64,000 nt of DNA, from positions 2,542,001 to 2,606,000 of the forward strand of contig NC_022567.1 in NCBI RefSeq assembly GCF_000478885.1, read 5' to 3'. The notes under the pieces were generated by a model. That model ran no database searches, was not told the DNA's origin, and saw nothing but the letters and a program-made list of their open reading frames with translations. Shown here piece by piece: positions 33,053 to 42,686 of this stretch. The stretch's first letter is position 1. Each line of letters starts with the position of its first letter. A program made the position numbers and the translations under genes. The DNA is from Adlercreutzia equolifaciens DSM 19450. Lineage in GTDB: Bacteria > Actinomycetota > Coriobacteriia > Coriobacteriales > Eggerthellaceae.

Positions 33053-34255
33053 CTAAGCGGTCTTCTCCGTGAGATGGAGCGGGAGGTACCTCAAACCCAG
33101 TAGCAGCAGGAAGCCACCGAGAGCCACCACGCCCAGGGCTACGCCGAACTCCAAGGGGGTCGGCCAGTACACGAGGCCTTGGTAACCGAACAGCGACATG
33201 CCGGACTCCCAGTTCGTGATGGTCATCCGGTTGGCCACGTCGGCGAACTCGATGTTGGGAATCTGGAAGCCGCCCACCAAGATCTCGCAGCGCTTGCAGA
33301 ACACACCGGCGATCACGAGCGCCGAGGCGAGAACCACGCCGCCCTTGGTGCGCAGCCGCGGCACGAACAGGATGACGCAGGCCAGCACCATGCAGGCGAT
33401 CTGCGTCCAGAAGAACGGCGCCAAGGGGCCGGTGACCAGCATCGCCACCACATTGGCACCCTCGCCGCCGGGGAAACCGCTCGTCAGCAGATCGCAGGCG
33501 AAGAAATACAGATCGACGCAGGTGAACACCGCGAGCATCTTCGCCAGGTTCACCATGGAGGAGCGCTCGATGGTAAGACGCCCGGCCTTCTGCAAAGCGA
33601 TGACCACGATAAGCACGAGCGCCGTGCCGCAGTCCAGCGCTGAGGCCACGAACCACGGGCCCATCAGGGCGGTGTGCCAGAACTCGTGGGCCGCCGACAG
33701 CGAGAAGATCCAAGCCGTCACCGTGTGCACGCCCACCGCCACCACCAGAGCAATGATGGAGATGACGCGGATGGCGGTGTGCGACATCTTCCCCGCATCC
33801 TCGCGCCGGTAGGCCCACAGGTACACGATGGAGAGAATGAGATAGGTGGAAAGCACGATGATGTCCCACATGAGCGGCGATGAGAGGTTGGAATAGACGA
33901 ACAGCTCCCACAGGCGCAAGGGACCGCCCAAGTCAACCACCACAAAGCCGATGGCCACGCAGGTGCAGCAGATGCTCGTCCAAATGGCCACCCGCGAGAT
34001 GTCCCCGAAGCCCTTCATACCGAAGGCGTTGGGGATGGAGCTGATGATGAGGCCGCCGGCGGACAGGCCCACGAAGAACATGAACAGGGTGATGTAGAAG
34101 CCCCAGGAATCGAGGTTGCGCATGCCGGTCTGAATCATGCCACCGGACAGCTGCACCATCCACAGGGCAACGCCGATGACAGCCACCACCGCGCAAGCGA
34201 TGATCCCCACGGTCAGTCCGCGATGAGACGCGGCGCTTCCTTTCGCATCGTTCAT
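33053..34255 (-). CDS. NrfD/PsrC-type membrane subunit
   Basis: 400 residues, about ten membrane helices, of the polysulfide-reductase NrfD family that exchanges electrons with menaquinol. Typical segments: NLDSWGFYITLFMFFVGLSAGGLIISSIPNAFG near the N-terminus, DLGGPLRLWELF, SSPLMWDIIVLSTYLI, and FKRCEILVGG-like CKRCEILVGGFQIPN near residue 320. Follows the ferredoxin gene by 15 bp with GGAAGGGAG before the ATG. Completes a three-subunit membrane-bound reductase or dehydrogenase with the next two genes. Confidence 0.92.
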   Translation of the reverse strand: MNDAKGSAASHRGLTVGIIACAVVAVIGVALWMVQLSGGMIQTGMRNLDSWGFYITLFMFFVGLSAGGLIISSIPNAFGMKGFGDISRVAIWTSICCTCVAIGFVVVDLGGPLRLWELFVYSNLSSPLMWDIIVLSTYLILSIVYLWAYRREDAGKMSHTAIRVISIIALVVAVGVHTVTAWIFSLSAAHEFWHTALMGPWFVASALDCGTALVLIVVIALQKAGRLTIERSSMVNLAKMLAVFTCVDLYFFACDLLTSGFPGGEGANVVAMLVTGPLAPFFWTQIACMVLACVILFVPRLRTKGGVVLASALVIAGVFCKRCEILVGGFQIPNIEFADVANRMTITNWESGMSLFGYQGLVYWPTPLEFGVALGVVALGGFLLLLGLRYLPLHLTEKTA

Positions 34256-34270
34256 AGCGTATCTCCCTTC

Positions 34271-34891
34271 CTAGACGAGATAGTAGACAGAGGGCTTGGT
34301 ACCGAACTCGGTGTGCAGCTGCGTGTACTCGCGGCTGGCCAGAAGCTTGGACACCTCGGAGTTCGGATCGTCCAGGTCGCCGAAGTGGCGGGCACGACCG
34401 ATGCAGTCGGCCACACAAGCCGGCTGCTCGCCGCGAGCCACGCGCTGGGTGCAGAAGATGCACTTCTCCACGGTGTGCTTCTCGTGCTTGGCGGCATCGG
34501 CGTCGCCCAGGGCGAAGTCGGCGTAGTAGGCCGGCTCCTCCCAGTTGAACGAGCGGACGCCGGTGTAGGGGCAGGCGGCCAGGCACATGCGGCAGCCGAT
34601 GCACTTGTCGTAATCCTGGCGCACAATGCCCGTCTGCTCGTCCTTCCAGGTGGCACCCACCGGGCACACCTTGGTGCAGGCCGGGTTCTCGCAGTGCTGG
34701 CAGGCCACGGGCCAGTGCTGCATCTCGGGATTGTCCCAGGTGCCACCAGCCGTGTCAGGCGCGTTGCCGCCCTCGGTGAGCACGCGGTTCCAGATAATGT
34801 CGTTGGGGATGTTGTTGGCCACTTTGCACACGACCGAGCAGGTCTTGCAGCCAGAGCAGCGCTTAAGGTCGATGACCATTCCGTATCTCAT
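34271..34891 (-). CDS. 4Fe-4S ferredoxin-type subunit of molybdopterin oxidoreductase (DmsB/PsrB-like)
   Basis: 206 residues, sixteen cluster cysteines in four sets (CSGCKTCSVVC, CQHCENPACTKVC, CIGCRMCLAAC, CIFC...CVADC). Electron wire between the NrfD quinol module and the catalytic subunit. GAGGAGGAGG precedes the ATG; 15 bp after the catalytic gene. Compared with the ferredoxin at 20164 it has a longer loop between clusters two and three sets (GGTWDNPEMQHW). Confidence 0.93.
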   Translation of the reverse strand: MRYGMVIDLKRCSGCKTCSVVCKVANNIPNDIIWNRVLTEGGNAPDTAGGTWDNPEMQHWPVACQHCENPACTKVCPVGATWKDEQTGIVRQDYDKCIGCRMCLAACPYTGVRSFNWEEPAYYADFALGDADAAKHEKHTVEKCIFCTQRVARGEQPACVADCIGRARHFGDLDDPNSEVSKLLASREYTQLHTEFGTKPSVYYLV

Positions 34892-34906
34892 GGGTTCCTC
34901 CTCCTC

Positions 34907-37393
34907 TTATTCCTGAGACTCCGCCACCACTCCGTCCCACGGCTCAATTTCCACGAGGCAATCGTGGTAGGCGTAGGTGGGGCAGGTCCAGTCCACAATC
35001 TGCTTGCTCGTCAGGTCGTTATTGCAGCCGCTTAGGTACTGGGAGCGCTGCCAGCCGCGGTCGATATCCAGACAGCCCGGGCGAATACCGGCGCTGAAGG
35101 TGGCCTTGGCCACCGCATGGCCGCGGTCGTTGAACAGGCACACGTAGCTGCCGTCCTCGATGCCGCGAGCCTCGGCATCCACAGGATTGATGCGCACACA
35201 GGGCTCGTTGATCTCCATCTCGCGCAGCAGCGGGTTCTGGCCGTAGTAGGAGTGCACGCGGAAGCGACGGGTGCCGGCGGTCACGATGAGCGGGTACTTC
35301 TCGGCCAGGGGGTTGGCATCGAAGCCACCGGCTGTGACGGGCCACGCCTCCATGGGCGGCTCCCAATGGGGCAGCGCGATGCTCGCGGGGTCCATGGGCT
35401 GGCCGTAGTTCTCGATGGGGCCAGGGTTCTCCTGATAGAACTGCAGCTTGCCCGTCATGGTCATGTAGGCCGGCATGGGAACGGCGCCCACGTACATCAC
35501 GCCGGCTTCCTTCAACTTGTCGGCATCGATGCCCATGGCGGCGCTCATGGCCGTGTTCACCACGTGCTTCATGCCCTCGTCGAACTCCTCTTGGAACCAC
35601 TCGTCCAAACCGAGCCCACGGCCGATGAGGTTCGCCATGTCGTAGTCGGACTTGGCCTCGAACTTCGGCTCGACGGCCTTATCGGCCCAAACCAGACAGC
35701 CGTTCATGCCAATGGGGCCGCCCACTTCCTGAATGGTGGCCGCCGGCAGCACGATATCGGAAATGTCGGCCGTATCACACCACTCGATGTTGGCAGTCAC
35801 AAGGAAATCGAACTTCTTGTACGCCTCGATGGTCTTGTTACGGTCGGGAGCTGAGTTCACGATGTTCGCACCGAAAGAGATGAGCATCTTGAGCGGTTGC
35901 TCTACCGTGACATCGGGAAGCTCCATCACCTGCTCGCCCATGTGCGCGGTCACGCCCGGGAATGTGTATTTTCCCGTGTCGAGCAGGTCGTTGAACATAA
36001 AGGTACCCAGCGACTGGACGATAGCGGGATGCTCGGTTTCCGTCTCATCGAAGCCGCTGGAATTAAGCGGGTAACTCATACGGGGCTCAGGCACCATACC
36101 GCGCATAATACGCAAAACACTCACTGCCGCAATGGTATTGAAACCGTGCCCGTAATGGTCGATGCCATAGCCTTGGAAGATGTCGGCCATGCCAGGGCGG
36201 CAAAGCAGGTCGGCGAAGGTGCGAATGGTTTCCTCGGGAACGGTGGTCACCTCGGATACCATCTCGATGGGATACTCGCTGATGCGGTCGATGAGGAGAC
36301 TGTAGGCCGTATTGCAGCGCTGGCCGGCGACCTCGATGCCCTTCTTGCGCAGCACGGGGTTCTGCGCCGTGGAGGCGTAGCCCATGGCATTCGTGGCCTC
36401 GTCCCATACGGCGAAGTCGTCGGCGTCGGCCGCAACGCCCTCTTCCAAGTCGCTCTTGCGCAGGAAGCGGCCGTCGGACTCCTTCACGAGGAACGGGGCG
36501 CAGGACTTCTGCTGCATGAAGGCATCATCCGTCTTGCCCTCTTCCTCGATGATCTTCGCCAAACCGAGAGCGAGCGCGGCATCAGTGCCGGGCTGCAGCG
36601 ACACGAACAAGTCGGCCTTCTGTCCGATGGTGTTCTTGTTGGGGTCGACGACGATGAGCTTGCAATCGTTGTTCTCAATCGCGTCGGCGATGTAGTGCCA
36701 GGCGTTAGGCCAGGACACGATGGGGTTATGGCCCCACACGACAAAGGTGCTCATTTGGGAGACGAGATCCATGTCGGCGCCGCCCTGATAGTAGAAGCCG
36801 CCCGCCGTGTACATGGTACCCTGCGTGAGCGCGAAGTCGGTGGTTCGGTTCTGGTGCGAGAACTGGGCCACGTTCTCCAAACGGTTGAGATTGTACATGT
36901 TGCGAGGCTCGGTGGTGCCGTAGGTGAAGGAGCACACACTGCCCGAGCCGAATTCCGCCTGGTACTCCTTGATCTTCGCGCAGATGGTGTCGATGGCCTC
37001 GTCCCAGCTGATGCGCTCCCACTGACCGGCGCCGCGCTCGGTGCCCTCGGCACGCTTCATGGGGTACTGGATGCGCTTCTCCTGCACGATGAGCGTGGGA
37101 ATGGAGGCGCCGCGGGCGCACATGCGCTTCTGATCGATGGGCGCGCCCTCAATCTCCTTGGCGCGCGTGAGCACCACGTTGCCGTCGCGCACCACGGCCT
37201 CCAGCGGGCAGCCCATGCAGGCGTTGCAGTAGGTCGTGCAGGTCTTCTCGTCGCTTTGGGCTGACGCCGTCTTGGGCGCCAGCGCCGCGAAACCCGCAGC
37301 CGAGGCGCTGCCCGCAACGAGCGCGGCCGTGGCCGTGGTCTTGAGGAACCCTCTTCGCGTCAGAGTTCCCGTCGTGTTCTGAACAGACTCCAA
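34907..37393 (-). CDS. Tat-exported molybdopterin oxidoreductase, DMSO reductase family
   Basis: 828 residues from a TTG start with AAAGGGGA upstream. Tat motif TRRGFLKTTA at about 12-21, signal peptidase-type site near ASAQS (about 45). N-terminal cluster CTTYCNACMGC...MCARG; bis-MGD binding segments FTYGTTEPRNMYNLNR, FVVWGHNPIVSWPNAWHYI, VDPNKNTIGQKADLFVSLQPGTDAALALGL; C-terminal cap TAGTRRFRVHSYYGQNPLLREMEINEPCVRINPVDAEARGI. First gene of a MoCo-FeS-NrfD operon, like dmsABC or psrABC; donor is presumably menaquinol, acceptor unknown. It is only distantly similar to the enzyme at 20732, so a different substrate is likely. A LysR gene lies just upstream on the same strand. Confidence 0.92.
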   Translation of the reverse strand: MESVQNTTGTLTRRGFLKTTATAALVAGSASAAGFAALAPKTASAQSDEKTCTTYCNACMGCPLEAVVRDGNVVLTRAKEIEGAPIDQKRMCARGASIPTLIVQEKRIQYPMKRAEGTERGAGQWERISWDEAIDTICAKIKEYQAEFGSGSVCSFTYGTTEPRNMYNLNRLENVAQFSHQNRTTDFALTQGTMYTAGGFYYQGGADMDLVSQMSTFVVWGHNPIVSWPNAWHYIADAIENNDCKLIVVDPNKNTIGQKADLFVSLQPGTDAALALGLAKIIEEEGKTDDAFMQQKSCAPFLVKESDGRFLRKSDLEEGVAADADDFAVWDEATNAMGYASTAQNPVLRKKGIEVAGQRCNTAYSLLIDRISEYPIEMVSEVTTVPEETIRTFADLLCRPGMADIFQGYGIDHYGHGFNTIAAVSVLRIMRGMVPEPRMSYPLNSSGFDETETEHPAIVQSLGTFMFNDLLDTGKYTFPGVTAHMGEQVMELPDVTVEQPLKMLISFGANIVNSAPDRNKTIEAYKKFDFLVTANIEWCDTADISDIVLPAATIQEVGGPIGMNGCLVWADKAVEPKFEAKSDYDMANLIGRGLGLDEWFQEEFDEGMKHVVNTAMSAAMGIDADKLKEAGVMYVGAVPMPAYMTMTGKLQFYQENPGPIENYGQPMDPASIALPHWEPPMEAWPVTAGGFDANPLAEKYPLIVTAGTRRFRVHSYYGQNPLLREMEINEPCVRINPVDAEARGIEDGSYVCLFNDRGHAVAKATFSAGIRPGCLDIDRGWQRSQYLSGCNNDLTSKQIVDWTCPTYAYHDCLVEIEPWDGVVAESQE

Positions 37394-37554
37394 GATGTCC
37401 CCTTTCCTCGTCTCGTGCGTCCGCCGCGTTATTGACGGGCATCTTGTGGCCTCATTCTGAAATCAAGCGAGACTTGAGGGGAGAATCTTTGAGTTGTTCG
37501 CCGGGAACTTTTGGTTTACGAAGGAGTTCGCTTAGATATGGAGACGAACCGCTG

Positions 37555-38460
37555 TCAGTCCTTCCAGAGGACGAAATCTTCTTTGCCGCTGAAAAACCGC
37601 AGCAGATAGGGGTCGCCGAGCCCCTTCTTCGCAATGGTGCAGTAGAACCATTTCATGGGAGCCTCTTCAAGAGGAATGCACACCACGTCCGGAGCAACAC
37701 GGGGAAACCTCAGATCGCGGTAGGCATAGGTGAGCGTCACGCCGGTTTGCACCATTTCGAGCCGATTGCGCAAACCCGAACGCGTGCACACAATGTTAAG
37801 CTTGACACCACGCTCTTCGGTCGCCTCCACCAGGCGATCGTGCACATCGAACCCAGCTCCTTGAGAGGTGAAGGGACGTCCTTCCAAATCCTCGAGGCGT
37901 ATGAAGCTTTTCTCAGCAAGGGGATCATCAGTACGGACGGCGATGTGGATGCGTCCCCCAATGGCCGTGTCGTAATCGAAAAGGGACTCGTTCACCACTG
38001 TGGCAATAAGGCTCGCATAATCAAGATCGCCCTCAAGGATTTGTTGGCGTAACTCCACGCAGTTTGCTTCGGTGAAGCGCATTCCCTTGGTCACGAGCTC
38101 GCTTGTCGAGGAAAAGTCGATGACCTGCCTCATCTCGCCCGAGGTCATAACGTCGCTTGCCTCCACCGATTGCCCAAAACGCACGATCCCTTGGCTCTTT
38201 AGCTTGCCGAGGTTCAACTCGGCCTCCATTTGCGCGAACGCACTCAACACCGGACGCGAGGCGCTGAACAGCAGATCGGCCGCCGACGTGGGGAAGAGCA
38301 CGTTACCCCGGTTCTCGAACAGCGGCTCCCCCATTTCCTGGGCGAGCCGCGCCACCGACTTGCGCAATGCCTGCCGAGAAATGAACAGTGAATCAGCCGC
38401 CTGCGTGAAACTGCGCATCTCATAAACCCGAGAAAAGTACTTGATCTGCTGAATATCCAT
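37555..38460 (-). CDS. LysR-family transcriptional regulator
   Basis: 301 residues from MDIQQIKYFSRV. Winged helix at 1-60 (FTQAADSLFISRQALRKSVARLAQEMGEPLFENRGN) then a substrate-binding-protein-like effector domain. GAGGAGG lies five bases before the ATG at 38460, preferred over one twelve codons upstream. It precedes the Mo-enzyme operon by 161 bp on the same strand, so it is the candidate regulator, although LysR genes are more often divergent from their targets. The 161-bp gap shows no LysR box I can define. Confidence 0.9.
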   Translation of the reverse strand: MDIQQIKYFSRVYEMRSFTQAADSLFISRQALRKSVARLAQEMGEPLFENRGNVLFPTSAADLLFSASRPVLSAFAQMEAELNLGKLKSQGIVRFGQSVEASDVMTSGEMRQVIDFSSTSELVTKGMRFTEANCVELRQQILEGDLDYASLIATVVNESLFDYDTAIGGRIHIAVRTDDPLAEKSFIRLEDLEGRPFTSQGAGFDVHDRLVEATEERGVKLNIVCTRSGLRNRLEMVQTGVTLTYAYRDLRFPRVAPDVVCIPLEEAPMKWFYCTIAKKGLGDPYLLRFFSGKEDFVLWKD

Positions 38461-38721
38461 AGCCCCTCCTCGTGCCACGAGGTTTCGAGAGTCCATCCCG
38501 AGATGAATGACTCTTTAGCAACCATCCGGTGCGATGAAAGGCCCGCATGATGACAGGCCTTCCATCAACACCAGCTCGTTAAAGCTTAACATTCCAAACA
38601 GTATGGACGCTACGATTTTTAAGCACCGTAGGCGAGGGAGACCACCGACTGGGGCCACCCTCGCCTTCTTGGGTCGCACTGCCGGAAGGGAGGGGAAGCC
38701 CGGCAGACGACAACGAAATAG

Positions 38722-40302
38722 TTACGCGAGTGGCTCCAGCGTCACCACGTGCTGACCGGCGATGCGGCCCGAAGTGTAGGTCCAGCCGAGCGCCTGGCCG
38801 CAGCCGGCGTTCACCTTGCCCTTGAAGCCACCAACCATGTTGCCCACGGCATAGAGCCGCGGAATCACCTCGCCGAACACATTGAGCACCTGGGTGTTGG
38901 TGTTCACGTCCACACCGCCAGCCGTATCGGGCGAGACAGCGATCACGCGACCGGCGAAGAAGGGCGGCTGCATCAGGGGCATTGCGTTCTGACGACCCAG
39001 GGCATCGGCACCGGAGGCCGCGCCTTCGTTGAAGCCATCAATAGTCTTCTTAAGGGTATCCGCATCCAAATCAAGGGCCGCCGCCAACTCTTCCACGGTG
39101 TCGGCCTTGACGACATAGCCACCGGAAAGCTCTTCTTCGAACCCGTCGCTGCAGTACATAATCGGTCCACCGAAATCAGCCGTCGCATCCGCGAGACCCT
39201 GATCCCAGATGTTCCACACATAACCGTTCGGCTGCTTCCAGACATCACCCACTACGTTCTCAGTTGGACGGCCGTTCTCCAGCACGTGGCGCTGGCCATC
39301 GGTGGAAACGAAAATGCCCGGCATGGAGATATAGCCGGCAGAATTATCCTCGACCTTGCGCTCCAAGCCAGGGGCCACATTGTAAGCGCACCAAGGGTTC
39401 ACCAGCTTGGCACCGAGCGCACACGCCATCATGATACCGTCGCCCTGCTGCCACGGCGAACCGTAGGATCCCATGATAGGACGATCGCTAAACATGCCGG
39501 GCATCGCGGGCGACATGAAGCTGCGCACCATATCGGCATTGCGGGAGAAACCGCCCGTGTTCAAGATGACGCCCAGGCGCGCCTTGATGCGCTGCTCCTT
39601 GCCGCCATCTGCCACAATAACACCTTCCACCTCGCCATCGGCATTGGTGAGCAGACGCGTGACCTGGGTGTCGAACATGAACTCCGCACCTTGCTCCTCA
39701 GCCTTCTTGCGCAGCGGCTCGGTGAAACCAGCGCCGATGCCATCGGCGTTCTGGTGCATGCGGGCCACGGCGGGCGTCACATCGGTGTAGTAGTCCACCA
39801 TGGTGCCCTGGGTCGACAGGCGCTCAGTGGAAAGAGCCGCGCCCTGCTCGGCTAGCCAATCGATGGTCTCGCCGGACTTCTCGGCGTACAGACGGCGCAG
39901 CTCGGGATTCTCGAAGCCCTCGGCCACAGCCGTCAGGTACTTGTCGAACTCCTCAACCGAATCATCGATGCCGGCCTCTTTCTGCAGCTTCGTGCAAGCA
40001 CCCTGAATCATTCCGGCACACAGGGCTGAATTGGACATGGTGGCGCTGCTCATCACTTCGCACACGACAACTTCCTTGCCCGCCGCAGAGGCCTCAACGG
40101 CCGCAGCCAGGCCACCGCCGCCGGCGCCGGCGATCACAACGTCCACTTCTTTGTCCCACGCCGAATCGCTCGTAGAGCTCAGTTCCTGAGAGGCGGACGT
40201 TTGGGGCGCGCAGCCAGCCATGCCGGCAAAAGCGGCGGCTCCACCCATGAGAGCCGCGCCCTTCAAAAAGCTGCGACGATTGAGTCCTTCGTTCAAATTC
40301 AT
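38722..40302 (-). CDS. Tat-exported FAD-dependent reductase, fumarate reductase/flavocytochrome c family
   Basis: 526 residues. Tat motif NRRSFLKGAAL (8-18) and a possible lipobox AGC before APQTSAS. FAD-binding GAGGGGLAAAVEASAAGKEVVVCE (about 58-81), NTGGFSRNADM, and the C-terminal GGVDVNTNTQVLNVFGEVIPRLYAVGNMVGGFKGKVNAGCGQALGWTYTSGRIAG. The flavin domain stands alone, with no heme or FMN domain, so electrons must come from a separate partner. The acceptor could be fumarate, urocanate or another enoate; gut Eggerthellaceae carry many such paralogues with different substrates. GAAAGGGGA precedes the ATG. Divergent from a LysR gene. Confidence 0.9.
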   Translation of the reverse strand: MNLNEGLNRRSFLKGAALMGGAAAFAGMAGCAPQTSASQELSSTSDSAWDKEVDVVIAGAGGGGLAAAVEASAAGKEVVVCEVMSSATMSNSALCAGMIQGACTKLQKEAGIDDSVEEFDKYLTAVAEGFENPELRRLYAEKSGETIDWLAEQGAALSTERLSTQGTMVDYYTDVTPAVARMHQNADGIGAGFTEPLRKKAEEQGAEFMFDTQVTRLLTNADGEVEGVIVADGGKEQRIKARLGVILNTGGFSRNADMVRSFMSPAMPGMFSDRPIMGSYGSPWQQGDGIMMACALGAKLVNPWCAYNVAPGLERKVEDNSAGYISMPGIFVSTDGQRHVLENGRPTENVVGDVWKQPNGYVWNIWDQGLADATADFGGPIMYCSDGFEEELSGGYVVKADTVEELAAALDLDADTLKKTIDGFNEGAASGADALGRQNAMPLMQPPFFAGRVIAVSPDTAGGVDVNTNTQVLNVFGEVIPRLYAVGNMVGGFKGKVNAGCGQALGWTYTSGRIAGQHVVTLEPLA

Positions 40303-40505
40303 GATTGTCCCCTTTCCTTACATTAGTTGTCCTTCGGCACGACCCCATAGTGCGCTGGTGCCAGGCCGATAGCTAAATGCAAATGCGCGATCCGCTATCA
40401 CGTTTCATGATGGCTGTTCGTGAAATCCGATATCGCCGTCTCGGACGTCGTGCTCTTGTTTTGCGCAACATGCGATAATGCAAAAAGCAAGGGAGGAGAT
40501 CCGCT
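40303..40505. promoter_or_regulatory. Divergent intergenic region between reductase and LysR genes
   Basis: Contains TTTCATGATGG and TTCGTGAAA facing each other (about 40404-40420), a loose inverted repeat of the T-N11-A type that LysR proteins bind. Promoters were not assignable with confidence. Confidence 0.4.
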
Positions 40506-41429
40506 ATGAAAACCGAGTACTTGCGGGAGTTCGCCGTTTTCTCTCGCTACTTAAGCTTCACCGACGCCGCCAAAGAGCTGTTCATCGCCCAATCAACGCT
40601 AAGCACCCATATTACTGCGCTCGAGAGCGACGTGGGCTTTTCGCTCATCGACCGGAAAGCTGGCAACCGACTCACCGACAAAGGGGCCGTTTTTCTCGAC
40701 GGAGCCCGAACACTGCTGGATGGACTCGACGAGACGCTGGCACGGTGCCGAGAGATGGGCGATCCTGATGCCACTCTTCGCATCGCTGTTCAATATCCAA
40801 CTCCGCTTTTTGCGACCCAACTTAAAGAGTGGCTGCCCATGCCCTTTGCTTTCGTCGAGCACGATTACCGAGATCCCATCTTCCAGCCCATCGTCAATGG
40901 CTCGGCCGACATCGTGCTCGATTACGACTACACGCCTTTCGCCTCGCTCGTAAAGGAGGCGAGCGCTCTCGATCTGGTAACAAAAACGTGTTTGGTCTTC
41001 CGCATGAGTATCAGCATGATGGCGTCGAATCCCCTGGCAAACAAGTCCGCGCTTTCTCGCAATGACCTTCGCGGCGCATCCATCATCATCAACGATGCCC
41101 ACAATTACGACCGCATCCGCTATCTTTACGAGCGCATGTTGGGCGACAATCTGAATCTGCGCTTCAGCCTTCAGCCCATCAACGGCATGAGCGGCCTGGC
41201 CTTCGCCACCTACGGCGACGGCCTCCACATCTGCGGGCTATCGGAAAATCGCCATTGGTTCGCCGACCGCGCCGACGTGGTGCTCTTCGAAGAATTGGAC
41301 GGAAAGCCCTTCGGCATGCCCACCTCACTCACGTATTCAGCTAACGCCAGCGATTGGGTGCGTGAAGGTGCAGCCATCGTTCTTGAGTGCATGGAGACTT
41401 GCGGCAAAGAGAATGGCCTTACGAGCTAA
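40506..41429 (+). CDS. LysR-family transcriptional regulator
   Basis: 307 residues. HTH at about 15-60 (LSFTDAAKELFIAQSTLSTHITALESDVGFSLIDR), effector-binding domain following. GGGAGGAG precedes the ATG. It is transcribed away from the Tat-flavoprotein gene, the standard arrangement for a LysR regulator and its target, so it probably controls that reductase in response to its substrate. Confidence 0.92.
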   Translation: MKTEYLREFAVFSRYLSFTDAAKELFIAQSTLSTHITALESDVGFSLIDRKAGNRLTDKGAVFLDGARTLLDGLDETLARCREMGDPDATLRIAVQYPTPLFATQLKEWLPMPFAFVEHDYRDPIFQPIVNGSADIVLDYDYTPFASLVKEASALDLVTKTCLVFRMSISMMASNPLANKSALSRNDLRGASIIINDAHNYDRIRYLYERMLGDNLNLRFSLQPINGMSGLAFATYGDGLHICGLSENRHWFADRADVVLFEELDGKPFGMPTSLTYSANASDWVREGAAIVLECMETCGKENGLTS

Positions 41430-41500
41430 GCGCCAGCCGTGAGCTCCAAACGCGAAGCTAGCAGACGGTTCCAACGGCTCGACGCATTACGTTTCCAGAA

Positions 41501-41575
41501 ATGTCGTAATAAACTCACCAGTTATTACGACATTTTGTATCATATGGGAGAAACTGACACCCTTTATTACGACAT
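41501..41575. promoter_or_regulatory. Operator with three TTATTACGACAT copies upstream of the Fic gene
   Basis: ATGTCGTAATAA (41501-41512) and TTATTACGACAT (41522-41533) form a perfect 12-bp-arm inverted repeat around 9 bp; a third identical copy of the right arm is at 41564-41575, 42 bp further on (four helical turns). TATCAT at 41538-41543 between them is a possible -10. Confidence 0.8.
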
Positions 41576-41594
41576 CGAGAAAGACAGGTCCGCG

Positions 41595-42593
41595 ATGTTG
41601 AGCACTTCGTTTCCCTCCAGCGACTACCGCGAGGAAATCGCACAGGTCGAATCTCTCGCCGTCACATGGCGTCGGCAGCGCAGGCTCATCGCGAGCCCCG
41701 AGGCCCTGCGTTCCTACGAGGAGGACTTCCTTGTGCGCATGGCCTACAACTCGAATGCCATCGAGGGGTCGACGCTTACGCTTGCGGAAACGGAGATCAT
41801 TTACGAGGGCGAGTTCGTCCCCGGAAAGCCCGGTCGCGAGCAAATAGCCGCACGAGGCATTTTCGAGGGTCACGACTTCCTCGCCCGCTACAGCACCGAT
41901 AAGCGGCCCTTCGACAAAGACCTCATCCTGGACACTCACGAGCGCTGCGCTCTCGACCTTCAACCCGCTGCCCGCGGCATCTACCGCAATGCGCCGGCCA
42001 TCATACGGGCATCGCGGACCACGCCCACCTCCCCTTTGCGCATCCGCGAGGAAATGGATGACTTGATCTTCCATTTCGACCGCCTGGTTCAGGAGAGTAG
42101 CCCACTTTTGGCTTGCGCCTGGTTCCATGCCGCCTTCGAGGCCATCCACCCCTTCGCCGACGGCAATGGACGCGCAGGGCGCTTGCTGCTGAACGCCCAA
42201 CTGGAGTCTTTCAAGTTCGCACCGGTCGCCATTAAGGCATCCCACGCCTTGGAATACAAGGGGTCGCTGGAGCGCTGGCAAGCCGATGGCGATGATGCTC
42301 CGTTCGTGCTCCTGCTGCTCGCCTGCGAAACCGAAGAGCTAGAGAAGCGCCTGGAATTCCTCGCGCAATTTCCTGAAGACGCGAAGAGCCGTGCGCCTCT
42401 CGACGAGCGCGTTCTCGAATTGCTGCATGCGAATCCTTCCTCGTCGGCCCGCGAGCTCGCGAATGCGCTGGACGTATCTACTCGCCATATGCAGCGTGTC
42501 ATGAAGCAGCTCCAAGAAGAAGGCAAGCTTCGCCACACCGGCCCCCGTAAAGGCGGCCGGTGGGAGGTCATAGAAGAACCTACGGCTCGATAG
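41595..42593 (+). CDS. Fic-domain protein with C-terminal winged helix
   Basis: 332 residues from MLSTSFPSS. Fic enzymes transfer AMP (or related groups) to hydroxyls of target proteins. The catalytic motif is intact, HPFADGNGRAGRLL. An N-terminal inhibitory helix with (S/T)xxxE(G/N) is present as SNAIEG (about residue 55), the class II arrangement in which its Glu blocks ATP. The C-terminus (about 280-325, ELLHANPSSSARELANALDVSTRHMQRVMKQLQEEGKL) is a winged helix, so the protein could bind its own operator. The frame is open upstream to 41439, but the three operator copies occupy that stretch, which favours the ATG at 41595. Confidence 0.88.
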   Translation: MLSTSFPSSDYREEIAQVESLAVTWRRQRRLIASPEALRSYEEDFLVRMAYNSNAIEGSTLTLAETEIIYEGEFVPGKPGREQIAARGIFEGHDFLARYSTDKRPFDKDLILDTHERCALDLQPAARGIYRNAPAIIRASRTTPTSPLRIREEMDDLIFHFDRLVQESSPLLACAWFHAAFEAIHPFADGNGRAGRLLLNAQLESFKFAPVAIKASHALEYKGSLERWQADGDDAPFVLLLLACETEELEKRLEFLAQFPEDAKSRAPLDERVLELLHANPSSSARELANALDVSTRHMQRVMKQLQEEGKLRHTGPRKGGRWEVIEEPTAR

Positions 42594-42686
42594 CGGAACC
42601 ATACCTATTGCCGTCGCGAGCGCATCGTGGGCCGATGGCGTAATCGTGGAATATGTCGGCGGCGGTCGCGTTATGATTCGCTCGTT

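Noticed and set aside
20732..37393. The two Mo-enzyme clusters as a recent duplication
   Set aside because: The catalytic subunits differ throughout, the ferredoxins have different loops, and regulator and anchor genes are unlike; they are distant paralogues.
41439..41594. Longer N-terminus for the Fic protein
   Set aside because: The stretch consists of the operator repeats and has no family character; the downstream ATG fits the domain start.
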